A stretch of 64,000 nucleotides of DNA from Diphasiastrum complanatum (Eukaryota > Streptophyta > Lycopodiopsida > Lycopodiales > Lycopodiaceae). The stretch lies in assembly GCA_029204225.1 (NCBI GenBank), contig CM055111.1, forward strand, positions 44,249,815 through 44,313,814, given 5' to 3'. Below the pieces are notes generated by a model, which made no database searches, was not told the DNA's origin, and saw only the letters and a program-made list of their open reading frames with translations. Positions 21,934 to 32,627 of this stretch are shown piece after piece. The position numbers and the translations under genes are program-made. The first letter of the stretch is position 1; each line of letters begins with the position of its first letter.

Positions 21934-22463
21934 TCAAACTGGGATGCTATTCACAGCGAAGTGATCAATCGATACGGCTGAACATTCTAGCTTTCCTCTC
22001 CTTATCTCCAGCATCGACATACAGGACGGACTTGCTCATGGCAATCGTTGCGGTAGTAGAAGACAAAACGTTGCCAATAGGTGTTGGTAGTAATCAAGCA
22101 CTCCCAAAAGGCTTATTTCGGTCGATTAGTTACAAAGTCAACATTCGCAAGATGTGTCGATCACTATTTCAAGTACAAGGCCCTCAGATGGCTTTTGAAG
22201 ATGAGCCAGACCCAGATTTGTGCAACACCAACTTGGAGGTTTTCGACTTTACCAGGACGTTGCTGCATAAACTACTCCAAAATCTTATCGGCGCAGCCTG
22301 CCGAGAATCAATGACTGCAAATTGGAAACTCCTGAACTATGGAACTCTTGAAAAGAGCATAAGTTTTGTGCCGAAATACTGGAAGGAGAAAAGCTTCGCT
22401 CATTTTGGTTCGGTAATGACAATTTGTAAATGGCACATTCAGTGTGCTCCGAGAGTCTTAAAG
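21934..22463 (+). CDS. Candidate internal exon of an unrecognised host gene
   Basis: A pyrimidine-rich tract ending GTCTGCAG at 21933 is followed by 530 nt without a stop, ending AAG at 22463 before a donor GTAAGAG at 22464. The frame therefore enters in phase 1 and leaves at a codon boundary. The 176 codons include LFRSISYKVNIRKMCRSLFQ and FDFTRTLLHKLLQNL. I cannot assign a family. It is not similar to any mobile element in the window. Alternative explanation: a chance open frame in unique DNA, which is possible at this length but not likely. Confidence 0.4.
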
Positions 22464-23690
22464 GTAAGAGTTCTCTGAACGTATAATTTGTCAGTTAAGA
22501 TTTCAACTGACTGGGAATCGATCGCCGCTGGTCCGAATAAATTATACATATTTACGTATACACTAACGGAAATATAGCAATGATCATATTATGTATATTG
22601 TAGATCATAAGTAGTTCATGAAGGATTGGCTAGACTTTACTCTTACGAAAGCCAAGGCTCATGCCAAGTTGTTCATAACAACTGTTTGAAGAAATTAAGG
22701 CATGCTGCAGTCGCTTGTAACGGCCATGCAATGTTACAACTAGCAATCAGTCTGTAACGTCCAGGTCCAATATAGGCGATACGAAAGTTCACGCTCCCCA
22801 TAACGAAATCGCAGCTGTTATATGTTGCAATAAAGAAAAGCTAAAGAAGGATAATGCAGATAGCGAATTACCACTTTACTGTAAAACTTGATTGCAGTAG
22901 CAATGCAAGACGTTTCATATAAAAATTTATTTAGCAACAGTCTTATTTTTACGTCTTATATCAGATGATGCCAACCATACTATGTGTTATTCCACACAAA
23001 TATCAACAGATGCACGTGAACCAAATCGTCATTTCAGTTTTCGTATTGAATAATAAAGTACAATTATTGTTGATAAAGGACGTTGGAGCTTATACTCTGA
23101 TGCCACTTTTGCTATACAGCTAGCAGTGTTATTGTTTTCGATATGGAGTGCAATTCATTTATTTAAGTTGTATAGCTACTGACTATAACTCGGAAGGTAC
23201 TTTGGCTACGTATCAGAAAATTGCTTAAATGCTTTTCTCCCTTGATGGTCTGTTAAAAGTTTGTTCCATAGAGAAAAATTGTTGTATAAGCTACATGTGC
23301 TTTCAAATGAAATGATTTTTCACATGTTAAGTTATTGAAGAATGGACTTTTTAGTGACATTTACACCTCTAAAATGATCATATAATCGAGGCAATTTGGC
23401 AATTCATGATTGAACCGCCGTTGATCAACTAGGTGGGAAGTCCATTAAAAAGATCTCTCCCAAGTGTAAAGATGGCAACAAATCCCCTTGTGACGATCTC
23501 AATTTCTATACAAGTCTTAATTATGCAACTTCAAGGGCATTTATTCCTTTACAATTCCTAATGTTCTTGTGAACATTTCTTTATGGACTTAAAATCTCAT
23601 AATATGCATAAAACTTAGGCGAGATCATTTTCAAGTTCTATGAAGATCTTTTGGTATGCCGAAATAGTAGCTTGGGGGCTAGAAGTCAAA
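22464..23690. other. Non-coding stretch, nothing recognised
   Basis: No further exon with clear splice borders, no element motif and no repeat copy was recognised here. Confidence 0.45.
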
Positions 23691-24357
23691 AACAGTCAAA
23701 ACCTCAGACGGTAGGTGTCCAGAGGTTCGTGGGCTCAACACGAACCCATTGGACAAGTTGTTGCTCAATTATGACATCGTATGGTTGAACACGCCCTTTG
23801 TACCGGGAGGAATGTCACTAGAGCACAATAAATGGACTACTTTTTGGCACTTTCGAGACGTGGTACAGTATTTCCGAACGGGCTCCGTCTTGCATGCCGT
23901 CAATTCCATCCAGTGTTGCACAATGAGACGAACCCGCATACACATACATGCAGTAGCAGTAGCAGCACCCGTAAACAGACCCAATTCACACACACATACA
24001 TCGACTGCTCGGCCGCACGCCTCAACCATCAACAACCACCCAAACCATCGGCCGCCCCTCAATGGCATATACATAGACATATACGCATACAAATACCCAA
24101 ATCCACACACATACATGTACATGTACACACACACACCCCTCAATGACCGCCCCTCAACGACATACACATAGACATATACGCATACAAATACCCAGATCCA
24201 CACACATACATGTACATGTACATGCACACACACCCTCTACTGCCCCTCAACGGTCGCCCCTCAACGGCATACACATAGACATATACACATACAAATATCC
24301 AAATCCACACACATACATGTACATGTACACACACACACCCCCTCGATTGTCCGCCAT
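23690..24357 (+). repeat. Dispersed repeat (GGTTCGTGGGCTC family)
   Basis: The run from AGGTGTCCAGAGGTTCGTGG, through ACTACTTTTTGGCACTTTCG and CTCCGTCTTGCATGCCGT, to CTGCTCGGCCGCACGCC recurs at 46860-46895 and 47190-47440 in the same order. A partial copy is at 46480-46720. No coding content. It is directly followed by the CACGTG-rich repeat family. Confidence 0.75.
24049..24345 (+). repeat. Minisatellite, three units of about 100 bp
   Basis: CCGCCCCTCAATGGCAT or its variants starts units near 24049, 24144 and 24251. Each unit has ACATAGACATATACGCATAC, a CCACACACATACATGTACAT run and a (CA)n tail. Confidence 0.85.
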
Positions 24358-24799
24358 CGGCGAACACTCTTTACTATTCTATATATATGTTTAAACTTTG
24401 TTTCACTTTTATGCATGGGTGAGGGGACCCATGCATCCTCCTCCTCTCACCCATGCATACACATTTTTTAAACTAAAAAACTTGGGGAGGAGGATCATGT
24501 ATGGGAAAAAGGATGCATGGCCCTCCTCCCCATACATTCATCTATGGGGCCCACTCCAAATTCAAATTATTCTTTACCCACACACATAGTGTTTTGAAGT
24601 GCAGGTGCATACTTTAATGGTGAAAGGTGTTAAACAAAAGACACTTTCATTTTCAAGAATTGGAAGGGTGCTTTAAGGATTTTTTAAATTATCAAACTTT
24701 CCACGGGAAATGTTGAAATAAAAATACATTTCTATGAAGGAAAAATTGGCTGTAAAGGGCTGGGAAGGCTTTAAAATGCAGGCATAAAGGGCCCTTCTC

Positions 24800-24861
<62 letters not shown>

Positions 24862-25440
24862 GTTGCACTCAAGCCTGCATGGCAGACCTACGTGGTACAT
24901 AGCTTAATTGGCTTGTCACACAAGCCTATGTGGCAGATTGCAACATGTTTGCATGGCAAACATCAAGCTTATGTCATGCCTATATAACCTGCCACACAAG
25001 CCTATGATAGGTCTACGTGGCTTGCCACATGGCAAGTCCCAAACCTGCGTGGTTTGACTCATGACATGCCTACATGGCCTGCCACATGGCAACTTGTGAG
25101 CCCCAACTCTTTCTCTCTAGGTGCACTACATGATAGAGCTTGGTTGGCTTGCCACACATGCCTATGGCAAGCCTATGTGGTAGCTTGCGACATGCTTGCG
25201 TGGCAGATATCAAACCTATGCCATGCCTATGTGGCCTGCCACGCAAGCCTATGGTAGGCCTGGATGGCAAGTTTTGAGCCCACCTATATCTCTATGCTTG
25301 CCACATGGCAAACCTCAAGTCTACATGGTTTGCCATGTGGCAGACCTACGTGGCTTGCCACGTGACAGTGTGCGATAGACTTAGCAAATAACAGACCACG
25401 TAGGAAGAGTCTGGTTGGCTTGCCAGCCTATGATGGCCTA
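24358..25440 (+). repeat. Dispersed repeat arm with (CT)n and CACGTGG-like array
   Basis: The first half (24358-24804) holds CTTGGGGAGGAGGAT, ATAGTGTTTTGAAGTGCA and TTTCTATGAAGGAAAAAT. After (CT)27 comes an irregular array of words such as TGGCTTGCCACACAAGCCTA and TGCCACATGGCAA. The whole segment recurs inverted at 33540-34690. No coding frame beyond repeat artefacts. Confidence 0.8.
24805..24858. repeat. (CT)27 microsatellite
   Basis: A pure CT run embedded in the dispersed repeat. The inverted copy of this repeat carries (GA)n at the matching place (34220-34306). Confidence 0.97.
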
Positions 25441-25441
25441 A

Positions 25442-25621
25442 CTTTGTGAATGACCAATAATAATGAATAATGGATTCTATCTTTACCCATTTTGGTGAAG
25501 TTTGGCTACATTTAGTTAGTTTCTTGAATTTTGACTAGTTTCTTGATTTCTTGCATTGTCATGATATTTTGATGTTTAATGAATGGATTAGATGTTTGAA
25601 TGTTAGGTTTGGCACATGACA
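25442..25621 (+). repeat. 3' part of an LTR (family B)
   Basis: The run from TTTGTGAATGACCAATAA to GGTTTGGCACATGACA matches 45976-46144, the end of the gypsy LTR there. It is followed by TGGTATCAAAGC at 25626-25637, which resembles the initiator tRNA-Met primer site. So this is the inner end of a 5' LTR whose beginning is missing. Confidence 0.75.
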
Positions 25622-25625
25622 GTTT

Positions 25626-25637
25626 TGGTATCAAAGC
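25626..25637 (+). other. Primer-binding site, initiator tRNA-Met type
   Basis: TGGTATCAAAGC differs by one base from TGGTATCAGAGC and lies four bases after the LTR end ATGACA. Confidence 0.6.
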
Positions 25638-25980
25638 ATTAGATCCTTTCACCATCAGATTTGGTGGATTTTGTTAAGTTTGGTAGAGTTTCTTGTTCTA
25701 GTTTTCTTGATTTTTTAACTTCCAACAAGCTTTGATTCAGTTTTTGACCATTTTATCTTCAATTTTTTGTGTAATGTCTTATTGTAGTCAGTAGATCTTT
25801 CTTTTAGCTTCTTGGAGGTACTGAGATTTTCCGATTTGGAGCTATAATGACCAAGTTATGGCCATTTTAGTGTTTTCATTCCAATTTTAGCTAGTTAAAT
25901 ATTTGCAGTCCATTTTTTCCCATTTTTGGCTGTACTTTTGGCCGAATTTTATGACTGTAATTCTATGGTTATAGATCTCA
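25638..25980 (+). other. Leader-like sequence behind the LTR, no gene
   Basis: AT- and T-rich sequence without coding motifs. It ends where the CACGTG-rich repeat resumes near 25985, so the element was cut there. Confidence 0.45.
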
Positions 25981-26109
25981 CTCTTAGCTATGACATGCCT
26001 ATGTGGCTTGCTACACAAGCCTATGGTAGTCCTATGTGGCTTACGACATGAGAAGTATCAACCCTACATGGTTTTCCACGTGGTAGCTTGCGAGCTCCAC
26101 CTTTGTCTC

Positions 26110-26620
26110 TCTCTATATCCACTGTAGTCCATTTAGTGGCATTCCCCTTGGTAGGAAGGGCATTTTCGGACAAACGACGTCGGAATTGGGCTGCAAATGA
26201 ACCTATGGGTTCGTGTCAAGCCCACAAACATGTGGACACTCACGTTCAAAGTTCTGACCATCTTTTACTGAATCTGACCAATTTTTGGCTCGATGGGCTT
26301 GTGTAGCAGGCCATATAGGCATGTCATAGGTCTGATATCTACCAAGCTTGTCGCAGACTGCCACATGGCAAGCCATGTAGGCCTACCCCATGGCAAGTCA
26401 TGCAAGCTTGGGGTTTGCCATGTGGCAAACCACGTAGTTCTAACATAGGCTTGTGTGGCAAGCCAACCAGGCTCTGCCACATAGGCCTGAGTGGACATAG
26501 AGAGAGAGAGAGAGAGAGAATTGGACCTCGAAAGTTGCCACATGGCAAGCCACATAGGCCTGCCACGTGGAAAATCATGTAGGCTTGGGTTTGTCCATGT
26601 GACAAGCCATGTTGTTAGCA
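26110..26620 (-). repeat. Inverted copy of the repeat at 46141-46620
   Basis: The runs GCAGGCCATATAGGCATGTC, CAAGTCATGCAAGCTTGGGG, TAACATAGGCTTGTGTGGCA and (GA)n at 26499-26519 all recur as reverse complement at 46141-46460. The flank with GGAATTGGGCTGCAAATGA corresponds to 46540-46620. By eye the copies are about 90% alike. Confidence 0.8.
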
Positions 26621-26779
26621 ACTGTGCTAACACAGAGAAAATAAGAAGAAATAAATAAAACTCCATGGCATGTGTTTTGTAAGTCCACGTATGAGTATCT
26701 ATCAATAAACTTCAACCATGGCATGTGTTTTGTAAGCCCATGAGTAGAAGCTTAAATAATAATAAAATAGCTTAAACTT

Positions 26780-26868
26780 AGATTTAGAACTTAGACTTAG
26801 GAAATTTAAGATTAGAAATGTTTTATCTTAAGTTTTCCTAAGTTAAGAAACTTTGAAGTTCTAAATCT
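26780..26868. repeat. Imperfect hairpin, about 40 bp arms
   Basis: AGATTTAGAACTTAGACTTAGG on the left pairs with the reverse complement of CCTAAGTTAAGAAACTTTGA and AGTTCTAAATCT on the right. There is a short loop around 26815-26824. It may be a small MITE. Confidence 0.6.
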
Positions 26869-26899
26869 TAAGTTAGAAGTTCTAGAAAGGCTAGAAATA

Positions 26900-28393
26900 G
26901 ATTAGTCCATATCTTGGACCACCCTCAAGGACGCTCTCATCAAGCATTTCAAACCATCCAAACTGACTCAGAGCCCGTTCATTCAAATTACCCATATCAA
27001 GATGCGTCGCAAAGAGTTTGTTCGAAACTACATCGAGCGTTTTAAACGTCTCAAAGTAGAATGTGTTGATGAAAATATCACTGAAAGTATGGCCATAAAA
27101 TTGTTCTTAGTTGGATTGCCTAAAAACATCCGTCGTGAACTCAAACCAGTTGACCTTTATGATCAACTTAAAGATGTGATGACCGATGCTATCCGTGAGG
27201 AAGACGAAGGTTCCGACGATGACTTTGACCATCTTGAAAAGAAATCTAAGAATCCGGACCGTCCTAATCACCCGAAGTCTGACAATACTGCTCAATCTTC
27301 TGAACTTCTACATCAAATGGAAACCTGGCAAAAAGCTCAACAATCTCATATGGATAAACTCACTGCCGATTTCCATACTGCCATGAAACAGATTGCTGAG
27401 AAATCTTTTCCAACAAGGAAAAATATTTGGTGTCTAATCTGCTCACAACATCACACTACTAATGAATGCCCTCAACTACGAAACCATTTCCCAGCAGCCA
27501 CCAGAGCCACCATCTATCGAGCATACCGCGCTTACCCTCCACAACAGCCTGTGCCATGACCAGGGGTCTACCAACCACGACCAACTATACCAAATCAATA
27601 CCAATCACCACGTCAACAGTTTGTCTTTAACCAACCTGCCCCACAAAACATTGTCCATTATCTTGATCCGAATACCATCGATCCAGCAACCTACTATGTG
27701 GAAGACAATACTCAACCGCAATACTCTACTGAAATAGTTGTTGATTATACCTATGATTCTAATGCTCAAACAGTGGATCCCAATGCCCAAGCTTACAATC
27801 CAAACCAAGCTGTCTTTGCCACACATCAACTGCCCGCAATACGAGGATGTTTTATCTGTGCAGGTAAACATCCTAGTATTCGCTGCCCAAATAAACTTTG
27901 GTTTTCTCAGCTTGTGAAAACTGTGGTATTGAACATCATGTGAAGGACTGCCCATCCCGATCCAAGCCTGCTACTCTTGTCTGTCAAGTCGAAACTTTAC
28001 CCATTGAAACTCATCATGCTTGGGTCTTGACTCGGGCACAAACCCAACGCCAAGCCCCTACACTTGCACCCAGCACAACTCAGCCGCAGGCTGTTCCTCC
28101 AAGTGAAGATTCAACTCCAATAGTTTACCCTCACCCATCTAAAGAAACTTGACTGCATCATCAATATCGCCAACAAATCCGCAATGCTGACCAACAATCT
28201 TCCACTTCCCATAAAGTACCTCACAAGCCCTTCGAAAGCAAAACCCTTGAAGGTACTGAAGCTTGGGGCATGCTGGCCAGTGGAAACTATAGATCCAATC
28301 CAATAACACCCCCACTATTGACGAGTTGCCTGAAATGCCTTTACATCTAACCAATCCACTCAGCGAACAAGGCAACATCAAAATCCCAGCTAT
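26900..28393 (+). pseudogene. Ty3/gypsy-type gag with three zinc knuckles, split by insertion
   Basis: The frame starts by 26920 with TLKDALIKHFKPS and runs through FVRNYIERFKRLKVE and LFLVGLPKNIRRELKP, the retrotransposon gag capsid signature. Three CX2CX3HX4C knuckles follow: CLICSQHHTTNEC at about 27430, CFICAGKHPSIRC at about 27850 and CENCGIEHHVKDC at about 27915. A TGA at 27557-27559 and a frameshift near 27900 break it, as does a TGA at 28150-28152. The frame after that reaches LPEMPLHLTNPLSEQGNIKI and is then cut by an LTR at 28394. Its continuation, the protease, reappears at 32977. No ATG near the capsid start was identified with confidence. Confidence 0.8.
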
Positions 28394-29236
28394 TGTTGTA
28401 AGGCTACCTTTACAAGCTTTACTTCCGAGGCCAGGATTGCCCCCGGCGCCAGTAGCGCCACTGCTGCTCTCGGCTCCACCAGTGCCGGCGTCGCTCTTGG
28501 CGCCACTGTGACCAAAATCCAGCCCGCGCCAAGTTCCTATGGCTGAAAATCTTTGATTAGTTCTAGCGAAGTCCAGAGAGCTCAAATCGATGTGCAATCA
28601 CCTCACACGATCTAGGCATGATCAAAGGAAGCCTGAGGATCAATAAATTCCAGAGAGAGAGAAAACATGTTTTACCAGCATGGGTAGAGTACTTGGTATG
28701 AGGGAAGGTGGCGAATCCCACCAATACTATAAGGGAGTGTGGGTTGCGACTCAGGGCGAGCTCCAACCAAGTCTCAGCCTCCCTTGCTGGAATGTTGTTG
28801 TGGCACTCACCTTGGCATGTCAGCACCCCGGAGACTAGGGTCGGTAACACACTTGAAATGTAACCTTCTCAGATTTGTTAATAAAGTGAAATTATTATCA
28901 AACTGACTCTGATTACCTTATGGGTTTCAGTTTTCAGTAAAAGCGCCAGTTGTAAGGCCGCTTCAAACTTTTTGATCTGGCACATAGCTGAGGGTCCTAT
29001 CTTGGGACGTCGGCGGTATGCCATCGGGACCATTCAGTCCGTGGCGCCAGCGGTATGCTATCGGGACCATTTGGTCCAGGAACTGGTTGTCTCCGTATCT
29101 GTCACGGCTTGTGGTTCTGAGTGTTCCTTGCATGAACGTGAATGGGTTAAGCTCTTGGGGAATGGGCTCTAACCTGTCGGCTGACTTAGATGGCTTGCTT
29201 GGATGGAAGTTACCTGTTTATGGCTGTCCAGTCTGG

Positions 29237-29241
29237 CGTGG
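29237..29241. other. Target-site duplication, left copy
   Basis: CGTGG immediately precedes the inner LTR start TGTTGTAAAG. The same five bases follow the inner element at 32623-32627. Confidence 0.85.
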
Positions 29242-30401
29242 TGTTGTAAAGTTACCTTTACAAGCCTTACTTCCTGCGCCACCAGCGCCAGTATTGTCCC
29301 CGGTGCCAGCAGTGCCCATGTTGCCCCCAGCGCCACTGTGACCAGAATCTAGCCGGCGCCAAGTTCTTATGGCTGAAAATATTTGATCGGTTCTAGCGAA
29401 GTCCAGAGAGCTCAGATCGATGTGCAATCACCTCACACGATCTAGGCATGATTAAAGGAAACCTGGGAATCAATAAATTCTAGAGAGAGAAAATGACTTT
29501 CTAGAGAGAGAAAACATGCTTTACCAGCCTGGGTAGAGTACTTGGGGGAGTGCGGGTTGCGACTCAGGACGAGCTCCAACCAAGTCTCAGTCTCCCTTGC
29601 TGGAATGTTGCCTTGGCACTTGCCTTGGCATGCTAGCACCCCGGAGACTAAGGTCGGTCACACACTTGAAATTTAACCTTTCAGATTTATCAATAAAGTG
29701 GGATTTTTTTCAAACTGACTCTGATTACCTTCTGTGTTTCAGTGTTCGGTAAAAGCGCCAGTTGTAAGGCCGCTTCAAACTTTTTGATTTGGCACATTGT
29801 TGAGGGTCGTATCCCCGGACGCCAGCAGTATGCCGTCGGGACCATTCGGTCCGTGGCGCCAGCGGTATGCTGTCGGGACCATTTGGTCCAGGAACTGGTT
29901 GTCTCCATATCTGTCGCAGCTTGTGGTTCTGAGTGTTCCTTGCATGAACGTGAATGGGTTAAGCTCTTGGGGAATGGGCTCTAACTTGTCGGCTGTGTTG
30001 GATGGCTTGCTTGGGTGGAAGCTACCTGTTTATGGCTATCCAGTCTGGCGTGGCGCCAGGTTGGCTTCCAGCGCTTGTGACGAATCTTCCAGTTGGGTAA
30101 GTCTGATGTAAGTTAGACCACTTGCTTGGAATGGATGTTACTCGTTTGTAACGAAGCTTCGAGTTGGTTAAGTTTGATGTATGTCGGGCGGCTTGCTTGG
30201 AGGGAAGTCACCCACATCGGGACCCCTGATCTGGCATGGCGCTAGGTTGGATCTCAATGTTGATTTCTGAACTTCTAGTTGGTTAAGTCTGATCATTGTT
30301 GGCGAGTTGGCTGCTTGTATGTCAAGTGGGTTTGGACGGCAAGAGTTGAAGGCTGGAAAGCTGTCATGGTTCCCGGGTCCCTTTGGGATGCCTACGCTAC
30401 A
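29242..30401 (+). repeat. 5' LTR of the inner element
   Basis: TG...CA ends (TGTTGTAAAG to CTACGCTACA), 1160 bp. An AATAAAGTG polyadenylation-like signal lies at about 29691. An 80-codon frame inside it (29742-29984) recurs in the other LTR copies but has no known similarity and is most likely fortuitous. Confidence 0.8.
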
Positions 30402-30403
30402 TG

Positions 30404-30415
30404 TGGTATTAGAGC
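30404..30415 (+). other. Primer-binding site, initiator tRNA-Met type
   Basis: TGGTATTAGAGC, one base from the canonical complement, two bases after the LTR end CTACA. Confidence 0.75.
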
Positions 30416-30491
30416 TGACTGGTCGGTCAGCTATGCGGATCTCGCAAAAATGGCCATTGTTTGGGATTCATCAGGACAACTGTTGTGCAAG

Positions 30492-30876
30492 GTGCTGCCC
30501 ACAGTGTAAGCACGGGTGCGTCCACGATCGGGGCGGTCGATAGAACGGAGGACTTGATGAGTCAAGGTGTTGTCCTTGAGGTGTAAGCACGATCAGTTCT
30601 CGCGATTCGGGCTGGCCCTGTGCACGCAGGACAGATGAGGCAGTGTGCTGCCATTAGGTTGGTGTAAGCACGGTCTGTGCCTTGTGGGGTGCGGGGCGAC
30701 ATATTCGAACTGTACGGGTTAACCATTGATACAGAGATATTGCTCGAATTTGGGTGTAAAGCACGGGTGGTTAGCTGCTGGTGCGGGAGTGCTGCCGATC
30801 GTTTAGCTATAAGGGCTATCGACCAAAAAGTGGTGGGACGTGACTGAGGCAATGTGCTGCTTAATGGTGATAGCAC
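30492..30876 (+). repeat. Series of five GTGCT...AGCAC hairpins in the leader
   Basis: Pairs of GTGCT (or GTGTT, TTGCT) and AGCAC lie at 30492/30513, 30567/30590, 30645/30671, 30740/30764 and 30854/30876. Each stem encloses about 12-18 bases, often GCC...GGTGTA. Starts are spaced 75, 78, 95 and 114 bp. They sit right after the primer site, where LTR elements keep packaging and dimerisation signals; a role is inference. Confidence 0.6.
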
Positions 30877-31674
30877 GAATAGTTGGAGGGATGCTCTCTA
30901 TGGGCTGATTCTATGATCGATCTGTATGGGCACGGCCAGACAAAGGTCCTTTGGCAAGACTATCTCAAAGGGGGACCTTGCCTTTGTTACCTGTTAGTAA
31001 ACCTGCCTAAGTGTCTTGCTTGCATGTATTTGTGGTGAGTCTTAGTACTCGTGCTTTGACTGGTTTGCATGATTGCTTGTGATACAAGGAGCTGATGGCT
31101 TGAGAAGGAACCTTTCTTTTGAAGGCTGACACCATCAAACAAACAGGACTACAGAATCTGTGGGGCGGATTCGCAGTTCAAGTACTCACATGTGAACGAC
31201 AACGAAACGACTGGATGTTTGCAAAGGATGGATGGCTAGCCTGTTTCTTGGGTTAGTCTCATTTGCGACGATGCCCACCAGACGCAAGCAGGAAGTCAAA
31301 AAGTTGGAAAGAGCAATTTCAAGGGAGATCTTCTATGGAGCAATTGGTCTTCATTTGGGATGGCTACCTTCGGAACTGAAACTCACTGAGCACGGGTGAT
31401 ATCCAATACCAGTTGGATTTTCCTCAAAGGGGAAAAAGACTAGGATCCTCTTCAGAGATTGGCAACAAGTTGGATCAAGCCTTAATCCTAGTAGATGGGA
31501 AGCAAAGTGTTGGAAAGGCTTTTTGTCTGAGAACTCTACTCTAAGTCCGATCAACTGTTTTTATAAGTGGAGGAGAACTATCACACACACCTCTCTCTTG
31601 GGGCAAATTTTGAATGAAAGTTGATCAAAACGGGGGCAAATTCAAGGTGACCTAGCCATACTCACACGAGAAGA

Positions 31675-32622
31675 CTGGCAAACTAGAGAGAGAAAACGTG
31701 CTTTACCAGCCTGGGTAGAGTACTTGGTATGAGGGGAGGTGGCGAATCCCACCAATACTATAGGGGAGTGCGGGTTGCGACTGAGGGCGAGCTCCAACCA
31801 AGTCTCAGCCTCCCTTGTTGGAATGTTGTCTTGGCACTCGCCTTGGCATGCTAGCACCCCAGAGACTAGGGTCGGATACACACCTGAAATGTAACCTTCT
31901 CAAATTTATCAATAAAGTGGGATTTTTCTCAAACTAACTCTGATTACCTTCTGGGTTTCAATGTTCGGTAAAAGCGCCAGTTGTAAGGCCGCTTCAAACT
32001 TTTTAATTTGGCACATAGCTGAGGGTCATATCCCGAGATGCCAGTGGTATGCCGTCGGGACCATTCGGTCCGTGGTGCCAGTGGTATGTTGTTGGGACCA
32101 TTTGGTCCAGAAACTAGTTGTCTCCATATTTGTCGCGGCTTGTGGTTCTGAGTGTTCCTTGCATGAACGTGAATGGGCTAAGCTCTTGGGGAACGGGCTC
32201 TAACCTGTCGGCTGAGTTGGATGGCTTGTTTGGGTGGAAGTTACCTGTTTATGGCTGTCCAGTCTGGCGTGGTGCCAGGTTGGCTTCCAGCACTCGTGAT
32301 GAAGCTTCCAGTTGGTTAAGTCTGCTGTAAGTCAGACCGCTTGCTTGGAATGGATGCTACTCATTTGTAATGACGCTTCGAGTTGGTTAAGTTTGATGTA
32401 TGTCAGGCAGCTTGCTTGGAGGGAAGTCACCCACATCGGGACCCCCAATCTGGCATGGCGCCAGGTTGGATCTCAATGTTGATTTCTAAACTTCTAGTTG
32501 GTTAAGTTTGATCGTTGTTGGCGAGTTGGCTGCTTGTATGTCAAGTGGGTTTGGATGGCAAGAGTTGAAGGCTGGGAAGCTAAGTCGTGGTTCCCGGCTC
32601 CCTTTGGGATTCCTGCGCTACA
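31675..32622 (+). repeat. 3' LTR (5'-truncated) of the inner element
   Basis: From CTAGAGAGAGAAAAC it matches the 5' LTR from about 29500 to its end. The first 250 bp are missing or too diverged, so the exact 3' LTR start is uncertain. A purine run AAAACGGGGG at about 31626 may be the old polypurine tract. Confidence 0.75.
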
Positions 32623-32627
32623 CGTGG
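32623..32627. other. Target-site duplication, right copy
   Basis: CGTGG directly after the inner LTR end CTACA, identical to 29237-29241. The outer LTR resumes behind it with CACCAGGTTGGCTTCC. Confidence 0.85.

Larger units (their letters stand above)
29242..32622 (+). mobile_element. Non-coding LTR retrotransposon (inner element of the nest)
   Basis: It starts TGTTGTAAAGTTACC at 29242, ends TTCCTGCGCTACA at 32622 and is flanked by perfect CGTGG duplications. The 5' LTR (29242-30401) is followed by a TGGTATTAGAGC primer site. The 3.4 kb element has no gag or pol motif in its interior (30416-31670), so it is non-autonomous and must have used proteins of a relative. Its insertion site lies inside the outer solo LTR of its own family. 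Confidence 0.82.

Noticed and set aside
23749-24394. Long frames on both strands over the CA-rich minisatellite
   Set aside because: They reflect the repeated CATATACA/TGTACATG words in all frames and are not kept in the copy at 47190.
26265-26705. Long minus-strand frame with GLPHGK/MWQ repeats (also 25054, 33480, 46164)
   Set aside because: The CACGTG-type array translates into similar strings in several frames and both strands, which is expected from the repeated words rather than from a protein.
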